64,000 nt of DNA from Nocardia crassostreae (GCF_001613405.1 NZ_BDCH01000017.1:62001-126000), one strand, 5' to 3'; positions 49,218-58,138 are shown, counted from the stretch's first letter. Numbers and translations are program-made. Notes: generated by a model not told the origin, from the sequence alone.

Positions 49218-49448
49218 CCTCGAGGAAACCGGATCAGCGCCGCCCAGCGCCACGGCGACATCGATGGCGCCGCGGATCCGGAGTTGTTGGCGGCACTGCT
49301 ACTGACGGTGGTCCGAGGTATCGAGGCGGTAGGCAAGGCTGGCATGGACCCGGACGCGCTGCGGAACATCGCGAACACCGCACTGGCGGTCCTGCCCAGG
49401 CCGGGCGCTTCTCACGCCACCTTGATGACAACCTTGCCCGAAGAGTGA
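49218..49448 (+). pseudogene. TetR regulator C-terminal remnant
   Basis: No start and no HTH. Directly after the reductase stop, in the same frame, the text reads AAQRHGDIDGAADPELLAAL, LLTVVRGIEAVGKAGMDPD, ALRNIANTALAVLPRP and ends at TGA 49446-49448. This is the end of a TetR ligand domain (helices 8-9). The last 13 or so codons are antisense to the oxidoreductase remnant, so the join is near 49410. Confidence 0.72.
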
Positions 49449-49587
49449 CCGTTCTCGACGGTGGCGAGGGCGGCCGGGGCGTCGGAGAGCGGATAGACCG
49501 CGGTGATCACGGGTGCGAGGACTCCGTCGAGGGCCAGCTCGGCATCGGAATAGTGACGCTGCGCTCGGACAGCTCACCGATCCGCAT
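49412..49587 (-). pseudogene. Quinone-oxidoreductase tail joined to a MerR start
   Basis: On the minus strand, ATG at 49587 begins MRIGELSERSV, the first helix of a MerR HTH, for about 11 codons. In another frame the text then becomes YSDAELALDGVLAPVITAVY, PLSDAPAALATVENGHSSGK, VVIKVA and TGA (49414-49412), the last strand of a zinc-type alcohol dehydrogenase/quinone reductase. Neither gene is functional. The two pieces meet near 49550, which looks like a recombination joint. Confidence 0.68.
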
Positions 49588-49593
49588 CTCTGT

Positions 49594-50082
49594 TCATTCC
49601 GCGGCAGTGATGGCCGCGATGCGCGGGGTGGCCAGGCGAACGTAGTCCTCCGTGGCCAGTGCGATGGAGCGGTCCAGGCGGGCGGCGTTGAAGTAGAGCT
49701 CGGGGAGGTCCAGCAGGGCCGGGTCGGCGACGAGTTCCAGGTCGGGGTGGTAGCTGACCGGCAGGACGGTGCCGCTGACGCTGCCCGCCAGGGCCTCGGC
49801 CTTGTCCTGACTCGCGAAGGCGACGTAGGTGCCCTCGTGCAGGGCCTTGACGGCCTGGAGGTCGACGCGCGCATGGCCGGGCACGACGGCGAGAACATGG
49901 CGGGTCTGCTTCTTGCCGATCTTGACCATGACGATCAGGCATTTGGCGGCCTGCGAAACATCATGGCCCCGAAGGGCGCTCACCAGTTCGGTGCGACCCT
50001 CCGGCGCGTGGTCGATGAGCCGATAGCGGGCCCCCGCCGCGTCCAGATCCGAGATCAACCGGTCGTACAGCTCACCACTCAC
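49594..50082 (-). CDS. YbaK/EbsC-type aminoacyl-tRNA deacylase-like protein
   Basis: 162 residues, single YbaK domain: a lysine in AAKCLIVMVKIG matching the K of the family's core, later LAVVPGHARVDLQAVKAL and GSVSGTVLPVSYHPDLELVADPAL (the GxxxG/P loop). These proteins deacylate mischarged tRNA (Cys/Ala-tRNA-Pro). The gene overlaps the ArsR stop by 11 bases, so it is the second gene of a regulator-first operon. Confidence 0.85.
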   Translation of the reverse strand: MSGELYDRLISDLDAAGARYRLIDHAPEGRTELVSALRGHDVSQAAKCLIVMVKIGKKQTRHVLAVVPGHARVDLQAVKALHEGTYVAFASQDKAEALAGSVSGTVLPVSYHPDLELVADPALLDLPELYFNAARLDRSIALATEDYVRLATPRIAAITAAE

Positions 50083-50374
50083 CGCTCAGCATCTCCTTCG
50101 CCTCGGCAATACGATTCTCGTTGCGCTGGTAGAACACCCACTGTTTGATCTTCGTGCCGGTGACCAGGCCCGCCTGGGCGAGCACCTTCAAATGCTCACC
50201 GCAGGTCGGCTGGCTCACGCCGAGCTTCTGGGCGATGAGCATGGAGCAGACGCCGTCCAGTACGAGATCCCCGTCCCGCTGCTTCGGGAAGTGCGCCTCG
50301 GGGTCGCGCAGCCAGTCCAGGATCTGCAATCGCTTGTCATTGGCCAGCGCCTTGACCAGGTCCACCTCCAGCAT
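50072..50374 (-). CDS. ArsR/SmtB-family regulator
   Basis: 100 residues, winged HTH: EVDLVKALANDKRLQILDWL, CSMLIAQKLGVSQPTCGEHLK (recognition helix), VLAQAGLVTGTKIKQWVFY (wing). One cysteine lies in the helix region (GVCSML) and another in PTCGEH, but there is no ELCVCDL metal motif, so a non-metal signal is possible. It lies 17 bases after livF and has its own promoter (see 50381-50409). Confidence 0.9.
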   Translation of the reverse strand: MLEVDLVKALANDKRLQILDWLRDPEAHFPKQRDGDLVLDGVCSMLIAQKLGVSQPTCGEHLKVLAQAGLVTGTKIKQWVFYQRNENRIAEAKEMLSGEW

Positions 50375-50380
50375 TTAGGC

Positions 50381-50409
50381 ATTATGGCAATTAGCTAATT
50401 AATTGTCCA
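50381..50409 (-). promoter_or_regulatory. arsR promoter with AT-rich palindrome in the spacer
   Basis: On the minus strand: -35 TGGACA (50409-50404), 17-base spacer, -10 CATAAT (50386-50381), then GCCTAA and the ATG at 50374, so the transcript is probably leaderless. The spacer contains AATTAGCTAATT (50389-50400), a perfect palindrome, and CAATTA/TAATTG arms around it. A regulator bound there would block RNA polymerase. The -35 overlaps the end of livF. Confidence 0.65.
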
Positions 50410-51137
50410 GCCTCGGGCGCCGGACCGGTGCCGAGGTACAGGTCGCCGATGGTGGGATCGTCGGCTATCTCGCAGGCGGCGCCCGCGCGGGCGATCTGAC
50501 CGGCGACGAGGACCACGCCGCGATCCGAGATGCGCAGGGCGGCATGGGCGTTCTGTTCGACCAGCAGGACCGTGACGGCGGTGTCGTGGCACAGGTCGCG
50601 GACGGATTCGAAGAGCTCGTCCAGCAGGCGGGGCGAGAGGCCCGCGGAGAGTTCGTCGAGCAGGAGCACGGCGGGCTCGGGCATGAGGGCGCGGGCCATG
50701 GCCAGGAGCTGGCGCTGACCGCCGGAGAGGGAGTCGGCGCGAGCGTGCGGGCGGCGGGCCAGATCCGGGTACATGCCGAGGATTTCGGTCATGCGGCGGC
50801 GCCGGGTGCGGCGCGGCAGGGTGATGCCACCGATTTCCAGGTTCTCGAGGATTGTCATGGGGGCGAAGACATTCGAGAGCTGTGGGACGTAGGCGATGCG
50901 ATGGTCGAGGACGCGGGCTCGTTCGGAGACGGTGGTCAGATCCGCGCCCGCGACGAGCAAGGACCCGGAGGTGCAGCGGGCGGTACCGGCGACGACCTTC
51001 AGCAGTGTGCTCTTACCGGATCCGTTGGGGCCGATCACGGTGGTGATGGACGCGGCGGGCGCGGTGAGCGAGATATCGTGCAGGAACGCGGATTTGCCGT
51101 ATCCCGCGGTGATGTTCGACAGCGTCACGGCGGTCAT
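50391..51137 (-). CDS. livF: Liv-type ABC transporter ATPase
   Basis: 248 residues from ATG 51137 (overlapping livG by 4 bases). Walker A GPNGSGKSTLLK, Q loop YVPQLSNVF, signature LSGGQRQLLAMARAL, Walker B LLLDELSAGLSPRLL (Glu present). Short LivF form. Energises import with LivG. Last gene of the unit. Confidence 0.92.
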   Translation of the reverse strand: MTAVTLSNITAGYGKSAFLHDISLTAPAASITTVIGPNGSGKSTLLKVVAGTARCTSGSLLVAGADLTTVSERARVLDHRIAYVPQLSNVFAPMTILENLEIGGITLPRRTRRRRMTEILGMYPDLARRPHARADSLSGGQRQLLAMARALMPEPAVLLLDELSAGLSPRLLDELFESVRDLCHDTAVTVLLVEQNAHAALRISDRGVVLVAGQIARAGAACEIADDPTIGDLYLGTGPAPEAGQLIS

Positions 51138-51940
51138 GCCGACACCACCTCCACAGCCGGTGCGAGATGCTCGGCGGCCGAACCGAGATAGGCGCGGCGG
51201 ACCGCCTCGTTGGCCGCCAGTTCGCGCGGGCTGGAATGGGCCACGACCGCGCCACGATCGAGGACATACACCGAATCCGCCGCGTGGGCCACGAATTTCA
51301 TATCGTGCTCGACGAAGACGACGGTGGTGCCGCGAGCTTGCAATTCCCGCAGGCGGTCGGCGAGCTTGGTGCGCAGCGTGGGGTTCACACCGGCCATGGG
51401 TTCGTCGAGCAGAAGCAGCCGCGGCCGCCCCATGAGGGCCGCGCCGAGTCCTATGAGCTTCTGCTGACCGCCGGACAGGTCCCCGGCGCGATGGTCCTCG
51501 AAATCCGGCAGCTCCAGCCAGCCCAGCAGCTCGCGGGCGTGCGCCACCGCCGCCCGCCGCTCCTGCAGGGCCGTGCGGTGGCGCAGCGCCGAGCGCAGAA
51601 CCGAATTGTCTTGCGGCAGTGACGCACTGGCGACAAGCAGTTCCAGCACCGTCATGCCGACCGGCAGCCGCGCGTGCTGGAAGGTGCGCCGCACGCCGTG
51701 GCGCGCGATCCGCCACGGCGCCGATCCCTCGACGCGGACCCCGCCGACCGATACTGTCCCGGCATCGGGGGCGACGAATCCGGACGCCACATTGAGCAGC
51801 GTGCTCTTACCGGATCCGTTGGGCCCGACGACGGCCACCGCCGCGCCCGCCTCGACCCGCAGGCTCACCGCGTCGAGAGCCTTCAGCTTCCCGAACGAGC
51901 AAGAGATATCGGATGTCTCGAAGATGATGTGCTCAGACAT
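51134..51940 (-). CDS. livG: Liv-type ABC transporter ATPase
   Basis: 268 residues. Walker A GPNGSGKSTLLN, LivG-type insertion with RHGVRRTFQHARLP (the FQ loop), signature LSGGQQKLIGLGAALM, Walker B LLLDEPMAGVNPTLR. Overlaps livM by 8 bases and livF by 4. Cytoplasmic subunit of the amino-acid importer. Confidence 0.92.
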   Translation of the reverse strand: MSEHIIFETSDISCSFGKLKALDAVSLRVEAGAAVAVVGPNGSGKSTLLNVASGFVAPDAGTVSVGGVRVEGSAPWRIARHGVRRTFQHARLPVGMTVLELLVASASLPQDNSVLRSALRHRTALQERRAAVAHARELLGWLELPDFEDHRAGDLSGGQQKLIGLGAALMGRPRLLLLDEPMAGVNPTLRTKLADRLRELQARGTTVVFVEHDMKFVAHAADSVYVLDRGAVVAHSSPRELAANEAVRRAYLGSAAEHLAPAVEVVSA

Positions 51941-52823
51941 GAACCCTCCTCGGCCGATCGGCCACCAAACCCTGCGGCCGCACCAGCAGGAACCCCAGCA
52001 GAATCGCCCCGACCAGCAGAATGCGCAGCGCCGCGAACTGGTCGTCGGCCAGCCCCAGGAAGATGTCGAAATAGCGGGTGCCGTTGTAAACGGTCTCCAC
52101 CACCACCGCGCCCGCGATGGCGCCGCCGATCCGTCCCAGCCCGCCGACCACGATCATGGTCAGCACCAGGAAGGTCTCGAACGGCAGCAGCTGATCCGGT
52201 CCGACGAAGGAGATGTCGGCGGCATAGAAACCGCCCGCGGCCGCCGCCATGGCCCCGGCCAGGGCCAGCGCCCGGCTCTTGGCCGACACCACATCGATGC
52301 CCACCGCGGCGGCCATGGGCTCGTTGTCCCGGATCAGCCGCAGCGACCGGCCCAGGTCCGACCGGTCGACATGCCGGGCCACCAGCACCGTCGCGCCCAG
52401 GAACAGCAGGGCCAGGCCCAGGGTGGCGAGGGTTTCGGCGGTGCCGTGCAGCTCGCCCCACAGCGGTGCCACATTGCCGATGCCCCACATGCCGCCGGTG
52501 AGGCCGTCGGTGTTCGAGATGACCAGGCGCAGCAGTTCGGCCACGGCCAGCGTCACGATGGCCCAGTACACGCCGCCGAGCGTGCGCCCGAGGCGGCCGA
52601 GCAGATATCCGGCGGCCGCCGCGAGGGCCATACCGAGCAGCAGTCCGAGCCAGACGTTGTAGCCCGCGTGGCCGACGATGGCGACGGCGTAGCCGCCGAG
52701 GCCGACGAAGGCCACCTGTCCGAAGTTCACGAGTCCGGCGGTCCCGGATTGCAGATTCAGGCTGATCCCGGCAATGGCGTTGACGCACACCAGGATCGCG
52801 ATCCAGCCGAGGTACTCAAACAT
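51933..52823 (-). CDS. livM: Liv-type ABC transporter permease
   Basis: 296 residues, 8-9 helices. LivM features: NLQSGTAGLVNFGQVAFVGLGGY, then FVGPDQLLPFETFLVLTMIVVGGLGRIGGAIAGAV with the GG..G coupling loop. Overlaps livH by 8 bases. It forms the channel with LivH. Confidence 0.92.
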   Translation of the reverse strand: MFEYLGWIAILVCVNAIAGISLNLQSGTAGLVNFGQVAFVGLGGYAVAIVGHAGYNVWLGLLLGMALAAAAGYLLGRLGRTLGGVYWAIVTLAVAELLRLVISNTDGLTGGMWGIGNVAPLWGELHGTAETLATLGLALLFLGATVLVARHVDRSDLGRSLRLIRDNEPMAAAVGIDVVSAKSRALALAGAMAAAAGGFYAADISFVGPDQLLPFETFLVLTMIVVGGLGRIGGAIAGAVVVETVYNGTRYFDIFLGLADDQFAALRILLVGAILLGFLLVRPQGLVADRPRRVHV

Positions 52824-53718
52824 GCCGCGACCTCGTCCCGAGCAGCCCCTGCGGGCGGAAGATCAGCGCCAGGATCAGGAAGACGAATCCGATGGCGGGC
52901 CGGTAGCTCACCGGAATGGATTCGACCGGAACCGCACCGGCGCCGAAATCGAGGGCCAGCGCCAGGGATTCGAGCAGCGCCACCCCGTAGGAGGCCAGCA
53001 CCGCGCCCAGCACACTGCCGAGACCGCCCACGATGGCGGCCGAGAACACCGGCAGCAACAGGGCGAAACCCAGTGTGGGACCGGCCGCGGACTGTAGCGC
53101 CAGCCCGATACCGCTGAGCGCCGCGAGCCCGCCGCTGAGCACCCACACCGTGGCCACCACCCGCCGGTGATCGACGCCGGAGATGCGCGCCAGCACCGGA
53201 TCGGCGGCCACCGCGCGGACCTGCTTGCCCAATGAGGTCCAGCACAGCACGGCCCCGGTCAAGGCCAGCGCGGCCAGGCTCAGCGTCACCAGCCGCACCT
53301 GTCCGGGTGTGATGGTGGCGCCCAGAATCGTTGCCGCCCGCTCCAATTCGTGCGGTATCTCGCGTGGCCGCGAACCGTAGACCAACTGGATCACGGCCTG
53401 CACCACCACCGACACCGCCAGCGAGCCGATCATGGCGGGCATCTCGCCCATGGCGAGCAGGCGCCGGAAGATCAGCTCGTACAACGCGATACCGAGACCG
53501 ATGGCCACCGCCGCCCCGATCAGCCCGGCGACCGGCACGATGAACAATCCGGACAGCGAGACCGTCGCGTACGCGCCGACCGTAGCCAGCTCCAGCTGCG
53601 CCACATTCGCGAACCGCATGGTGCCGTAGACCAGCGTCAGCGAGACCGCCAGCAGCGCGATGGTGCTGCCCCGGATCAGGGCGTCCGCAATGAGATCCGG
53701 GGGCGCCTGCGTGATCAT
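52816..53718 (-). CDS. livH: Liv-type ABC transporter permease
   Basis: 300 residues, 8 helices. LivH features: GSTIALLAVSLTLVYGTMRFANVAQLELATVGAY and the loop FSAAIVGGLGSVLGAVLASYGVALLES. Overlaps livM, and its start overlaps the binding-protein stop by 4 bases, so one transcript covers all five genes. Confidence 0.92.
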   Translation of the reverse strand: MITQAPPDLIADALIRGSTIALLAVSLTLVYGTMRFANVAQLELATVGAYATVSLSGLFIVPVAGLIGAAVAIGLGIALYELIFRRLLAMGEMPAMIGSLAVSVVVQAVIQLVYGSRPREIPHELERAATILGATITPGQVRLVTLSLAALALTGAVLCWTSLGKQVRAVAADPVLARISGVDHRRVVATVWVLSGGLAALSGIGLALQSAAGPTLGFALLLPVFSAAIVGGLGSVLGAVLASYGVALLESLALALDFGAGAVPVESIPVSYRPAIGFVFLILALIFRPQGLLGTRSRHV

Positions 53719-54896
53719 CGGAACTCGATCTTCCCGTCCTTGACGGTGCCCAGCGCATAGGGCTGCAACAATCGCTGCCCGTCCGGTCCCACCGCCAGCG
53801 GCCCGGTCACGCCCTGATAGGAGGCCGCCACCTCCGGAATGGCCGCGGCGATCTTCGAGGCATCCGGCGCGCCCGCCTTCTCGATGGCAAGGGCCGCCAA
53901 ATGCACGGCGTCATAGGTGAATCCGCTGAACGAGGTGATCAGGGTCTCGCCGTAGGTCTGCTGGTAGTAGGTCCCGTAGACGCTGCCGCCGACCGCGGCC
54001 TGCACATCCATTCCGGTGCGCCCCTCCACCGCCGTGGCATCGGAGTCCGGCACGTCCTGGGACATGTAGATGTCGAAGACGGGCTTACCGGTCAGGCCCA
54101 GCTGGAACATCTCGGCATTGATGGTCGCCCCGTCCTTGCCGTAGGTGGTCACCACGTAGGCGTCCGGTTCGGCATTCTGCAATCGCGTCAGCTCGGCCCG
54201 GTAGTCGGGTTGCCCTTCGGTGTAGAGCGAGCTGACCGCCACCGTCCCACCGCGCGCCGCGAACACATTCGCGACCGATTCGGCGATGCCGCTGCCGTAG
54301 GCATTGTTCGGCGCGAGAATCGCGATCGATCGGAATCCACGGTCGTACAAGGTATTCGCGGAGAACTCCCCCACCTTGTCGTCGAGTCCGATGGCGGAGA
54401 ACTGCAATTCGCCGGTCTGCCGCAGCTCGATCGACGAACTGCCCACATTGATGCCGACCACGCCGCTCTGCTGGAGATACTGCTGCAGCGGAATGGTATT
54501 GCCCGAGGCGTATTCACCCAGGACCAGCGGCACCCGCGATACGGTCACCAGTTTCCGCGCCGCCGAAATCGTGGCCGTCGTCTGCCCTTGCGAATCCTCG
54601 ACCTCCACGACGAGTTTGCGCCCGAGCACGCCATTACGGGCGTTGATCTCGGCGACCGCGAGTTCGATACCGCGTTGCAGATCCTTTCCGACGGTGGCAT
54701 TGGTGCCGGTCATGGGAATCACCGCGCCCAGCGTGACGGTGCCCTGCAAGGTGGGATTGGCGGTCGGCAACGGTGTGGTCTGCACCGCGGGCGAGGCCGC
54801 GTCGCCGTCTTTCTCGGCGCGCCCGGTGAGCAGCGTCATGGCCACGGCCGACGCGGAAAGCAGTAGTAATACGGGATTTCGCCGAAACAGCTTCAT
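53715..54896 (-). CDS. Liv-type substrate-binding protein, lipobox Cys replaced by Arg
   Basis: 393 residues from ATG 54896. Periplasmic-binding-protein type I domain: VTLGAVIPMTGTNATVGKDLQRGIELAVAEINA, later TFDAVH-like FSGFTYDAVHLAALAIEKAG. Its signal peptide MKLFRRN.PVLLLLSASAVAM TLLTG is followed by R26-AEKDGDAA where a lipoprotein has Cys (LLTGC). The codon is CGC (54821-54819), one T-to-C change from TGC. A protein made this way would not be lipidated and might be secreted free or stay anchored by its signal. First gene of the importer unit. Confidence 0.9.
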   Translation of the reverse strand: MKLFRRNPVLLLLSASAVAMTLLTGRAEKDGDAASPAVQTTPLPTANPTLQGTVTLGAVIPMTGTNATVGKDLQRGIELAVAEINARNGVLGRKLVVEVEDSQGQTTATISAARKLVTVSRVPLVLGEYASGNTIPLQQYLQQSGVVGINVGSSSIELRQTGELQFSAIGLDDKVGEFSANTLYDRGFRSIAILAPNNAYGSGIAESVANVFAARGGTVAVSSLYTEGQPDYRAELTRLQNAEPDAYVVTTYGKDGATINAEMFQLGLTGKPVFDIYMSQDVPDSDATAVEGRTGMDVQAAVGGSVYGTYYQQTYGETLITSFSGFTYDAVHLAALAIEKAGAPDASKIAAAIPEVAASYQGVTGPLAVGPDGQRLLQPYALGTVKDGKIEFR

Positions 54897-54912
54897 AATA
54901 GAACTCTCTTCT

Positions 54913-54941
54913 CTATTGCATGCAGTGTCGCATGCAGTCAA
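54913..54941 (-). promoter_or_regulatory. Importer promoter with two ACTGCATGC operators
   Basis: Minus strand: TTGACT (54941-54936), 17-base spacer, CAATAG (54918-54913), 17 bases before the binding-protein ATG. Two copies of ACTGCATGC (54938-54930 and 54926-54918) are spaced 12 bases and fill the spacer and both hexamer edges, so a bound repressor would exclude RNA polymerase. The left part overlaps the GNAT stop. Confidence 0.65.
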
Positions 54942-55741
54942 TGCTCCCGCACCTTGGCGGCGAGCAGCGGTACCGAACGCAGCCCCATGCTGCGATAGAG
55001 CGCCACGGCGGGAATGTTGTCCTCGTCCGCGAGCAGGCCGACGGTGCCGAAGGTGCGCAGCGCCTCGTGCACCAGGAAGGTGGCGACGGCGCGGCCCAAA
55101 CCCTTACCGCGCAAGGCGGATTCGACGGTCACGCCGGAGATCAGGCCGACGCTCTCCTCCGACCAGGCCCACGCCCCGGCCGCGACAATGCGCTCGCCGA
55201 TGGCAATGCGGGCCCAGCGCTCCACCCCCGCCCGGCCGGGCTGGGCATAGGAGTCGGGAAAGTTGGCCGTCAGCAGTCCGGCAATGCCCGCCATATCCCG
55301 GCGGTGCGCCCAGCGGACCGGCGAGGACACCGACAGCCGCTGCGCCGGAAGCACATTCGAATAGCTGAGGCGCAGCTCTGCCCGTTCCTCGGCGACACCG
55401 GTCCGCCACATCCAGTAGAAGTCACCGCGGCGTTCCAGCTCGGGGAGCCGGGCCACCAGGTGCTCGATCAGCGTCCGGTCGCCGAAGGGACGGTAGGTCG
55501 GGCCCAGCAGGGGCAGCAGCTCCCACAGCAGTGCGGCGGCCGCGTCCGGATCACCGATCATCAGGACTCGATCGCGTTGCGCGAGCGCGGGTCTGGCAAT
55601 GGCGGCCGCGGCGCCGTCGTCGGAGTACCAGGCCCGCGTGGACGACGCACCGGTGCGCGCCCGGATGCCCTGCGCCACCCAGCGGCGCAGCGGGTCACCA
55701 CCGACCAGGACCGAGATCTGCGGTGGGCTCAGTTCAAACAT
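54938..55741 (-). CDS. GNAT-family acetyltransferase
   Basis: 267 residues. The first 130 residues are not recognisable (MFELSPPQISVLVGGDPLRRW). The GNAT core is at the C-terminal half: VRWAHRRDMAGIAGLLTAN, GLISGVTVESALRGKGLGRAVATFLV (the R/Q-x-x-G-x-G/A acetyl-CoA loop is RGKGLG), DNIPAVALYRSMGLR. Substrate unknown. It is the last gene of the racemase operon, overlapping the MFS gene by 8 bases. Confidence 0.83.
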   Translation of the reverse strand: MFELSPPQISVLVGGDPLRRWVAQGIRARTGASSTRAWYSDDGAAAAIARPALAQRDRVLMIGDPDAAAALLWELLPLLGPTYRPFGDRTLIEHLVARLPELERRGDFYWMWRTGVAEERAELRLSYSNVLPAQRLSVSSPVRWAHRRDMAGIAGLLTANFPDSYAQPGRAGVERWARIAIGERIVAAGAWAWSEESVGLISGVTVESALRGKGLGRAVATFLVHEALRTFGTVGLLADEDNIPAVALYRSMGLRSVPLLAAKVREH

Positions 55742-56969
55742 GGCGCCGCCCTTCGTCTCGGGCGGGCCGCACCAGCGCCGCGGCCGCCAGGACCGACAGG
55801 CCCGCGGCCGCGCACAGGTACACCAGCAGGGTCGGCACGAAACCGAATCGGGTGGCGCACACCCCGGCCAGCAGCGGCGGAACGGCGAAGGCCAGATAGT
55901 TCACCACGAAGATCACCGACAGCACCCCACTGCGCTGGGCGGGCGGTATGGCCCGGCCCAGCACCGCCGTGGCGAGGAACAGCGCCGCGCCGAAGGCGAT
56001 TCCGGCCAGCAGGCAGCCGAGCAGGAACACCCCGGCGCTCCCGACCCCGACGCCCATGATCAGCACCGCCGTGCCCGCGGCCAGACCGGCGCAGGCGATC
56101 AGGGTGCGCCACGCGGTCGCCGGTCGCGGCCGCAGCAGGCTCGCGGTCACCGCACCCGCGCCCGGCAGGACGACGATCGTGAGCGCTCCGGCAATGCCGC
56201 CGCGCACCCCGAACACCACCGGCATGAAGCTCGGCGCGAGCGCCAGGAACAAACCTCCCACGCTCCACGCCGCGATCAGTGTCGGCGCGAAGCGCAGGAA
56301 GGGGCCGCGGAAGCCCGGCGGCAGCGCGAAACGGATCCGGGTGCCGCCCGCCACCGGCCGCCGCACGTCGAGCGAGTCGGCGCGCACCCGGTGAATCAGC
56401 AGCGCCACAACCAGATACAGCGCAGCCAGCGCCACGAACACGGTGCGCCGCGGCCACGGCAGGACGTCTATGAGAATCGCCGACAGCAGCGCCCCGGCGC
56501 CCGGCCCGAGCGTGGGCGCGACCGCCGTGACATACGACCCGAGCTGCGGCCGGGTCTGCAGATCGATCACCGACGCCCCGAAGGCCCCGGTGGCCGCGCC
56601 GGTCGCGAAACCCTGGACGATCCGGGCCAGCAGCACTTCCGGCAGCCCGCGCGCCGCCGCGAACAACAGCATCGCGCCCGCCAGCACCAGCAGGGAGACC
56701 ACCAGCACCCGCCGCCGCCCCACCCGGTCCGACAATTCGCCGAAGCCCAGCAGCGCCGCCAGCAGCGCGATCACGTACACCACGAACACCAGCGCCACGA
56801 TGGAGGGCGAGAAGCCCCAATCCTGCTGGTAGACACGATAAACCGGGGACGGGGCCCCGGCCCCGGCCATCATGCCCAGGAAGCCGCCGGCGACCAGCCG
56901 GAACGCACCGGCCGCCGCGCGGTCCCGAGGTGGTGCGCCCGCGCTAGCCGGCGAGTTCGAACTCGGCAT
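55734..56969 (-). CDS. MFS transporter
   Basis: 411 residues, 12 helices. Motif A between helices 2 and 3 reads GFGELSDRVGRRRV, and a proton-linked antiport-like pattern follows (GAASVIDL-type TGAFGASVIDLQTR, PTLGPGAGAL). Resembles drug/metabolite exporters (DHA family). It overlaps the SIS gene by 26 bases, so translation is coupled or a later start is used. It may export a toxic intermediate. Confidence 0.87.
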   Translation of the reverse strand: MPSSNSPASAGAPPRDRAAAGAFRLVAGGFLGMMAGAGAPSPVYRVYQQDWGFSPSIVALVFVVYVIALLAALLGFGELSDRVGRRRVLVVSLLVLAGAMLLFAAARGLPEVLLARIVQGFATGAATGAFGASVIDLQTRPQLGSYVTAVAPTLGPGAGALLSAILIDVLPWPRRTVFVALAALYLVVALLIHRVRADSLDVRRPVAGGTRIRFALPPGFRGPFLRFAPTLIAAWSVGGLFLALAPSFMPVVFGVRGGIAGALTIVVLPGAGAVTASLLRPRPATAWRTLIACAGLAAGTAVLIMGVGVGSAGVFLLGCLLAGIAFGAALFLATAVLGRAIPPAQRSGVLSVIFVVNYLAFAVPPLLAGVCATRFGFVPTLLVYLCAAAGLSVLAAAALVRPARDEGRRHV

Positions 56970-58050
56970 CGATCGTCGAACTGTGGTACCAGGAATTTCC
57001 GGCCGCCGAGGAGATCAGATCCCTCGACTCCACATCGCGATACCGCCCGAGTGCCAGGCTCGCGCGCTGGATGATGTCCAGCGCGCTGAAATAGCGGCTC
57101 AGGAAGTCCTCACCCCGCAAGGGCAGCACGGTGACGGTGATGCGATCGTTCTGCGGTCGCGCCGCAGTGAGCAGATCGACCAGATTGCGCCCCTTGGCCT
57201 TGGTGTAGTCGTCGTCCTCGGGGTCGGCGACCCACAGCACGCTGTGTTTGGTCTCCGGATCCGAGAGCGTGGCGACCTCGCTGTGACAGAACTCGTGGAA
57301 ATAGTTCCGCGAGGCGGGCACCATGGCCATTTCGTTGATGTGCATCTTCGCCAGCTTCAGCAGGCTTTCGAACCATTTCGGCGAGGCGATCATGAGAATG
57401 TTCGCGTCCTGGCTCTTGAAGGCGAATTCCTCGACGAGCGCGCGGGATTCGTCGTCGTAGACCTGCTCGAGCTCCTCCGACAGCGCCGCCAGCCGGGCGT
57501 GGTGATCGTCGGCGATCAGCCCGAACTCGTGGAACATGTCCATGAGGATCGCGAAGTACTGCGACACGTGGAACAGCGGATACTCCCGGTCCGGCTCCTT
57601 CAGCCGCCAGTAGGCGATGGAGGTGCCGTCGCGGCGACCGGCCTCGGCCAGCGGACCACCCGAGGTGAGCAGCATGGTCCGGTCGTGCGCCTCGCGAATG
57701 GCTTCGTAGGCGCGCAGCGGCTCGTTGGAGTAGCCGCTGTAAGAGCTGATGATGAAGACCGTGCCCGGATCCTCCAGCACCGATTTCGGCGCCAGGAAGC
57801 GGAATTCGTAATCGTTGAGCACATACACCTCCACCGGCAGGCCGATTTCGGTGAAGTAGCCGCGGACGATATCGGACACGATCGCCGAGCAGCCCATACC
57901 GGTGAAGACGATGCGCTTGACCTTCCCGGTGCGGAACATGTCGACGAGTTCGGGCCGCATGGCATCGATGGAGTACTCGTCGAATTTCCGCAATCCGGCC
58001 TTGTACTCGCGTTCGATGAATTCTTCGTATCTATCGAGACGTGGTTTCAC
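56944..58050 (-). CDS. SIS-domain isomerase, phosphoglucose/phosphomannose isomerase-like
   Basis: 368 residues from GTG 58050 (GGGGA nine bases upstream). Two SIS domains: VFTGMGCSAIVSDIVRGYFTE, FIISSYSGYSNEPLRAYEA (Ser/Thr phosphosugar loop SYSGYSNE), MLLTSGGPLAEAGRRDG; the second half has ASRNYFHEFCHSEVATL, where PGI/PMI enzymes have NHNEI. So it isomerises, or cleaves, a phosphosugar; a deglycase acting on a sugar-amino-acid conjugate is possible given its neighbours. 88 bases after the dehydrogenase. Confidence 0.8.
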   Translation of the reverse strand: MKPRLDRYEEFIEREYKAGLRKFDEYSIDAMRPELVDMFRTGKVKRIVFTGMGCSAIVSDIVRGYFTEIGLPVEVYVLNDYEFRFLAPKSVLEDPGTVFIISSYSGYSNEPLRAYEAIREAHDRTMLLTSGGPLAEAGRRDGTSIAYWRLKEPDREYPLFHVSQYFAILMDMFHEFGLIADDHHARLAALSEELEQVYDDESRALVEEFAFKSQDANILMIASPKWFESLLKLAKMHINEMAMVPASRNYFHEFCHSEVATLSDPETKHSVLWVADPEDDDYTKAKGRNLVDLLTAARPQNDRITVTVLPLRGEDFLSRYFSALDIIQRASLALGRYRDVESRDLISSAAGNSWYHSSTIDAEFELAG

Positions 58051-58138
58051 AGCGTAGGTCCCCACTGTTTGTGATGGATATGAACAAAGGCGCCGTTGCC
58101 CACTCCCCGGCCCGCACCCCGCGCGGGAAGACTCGGTG

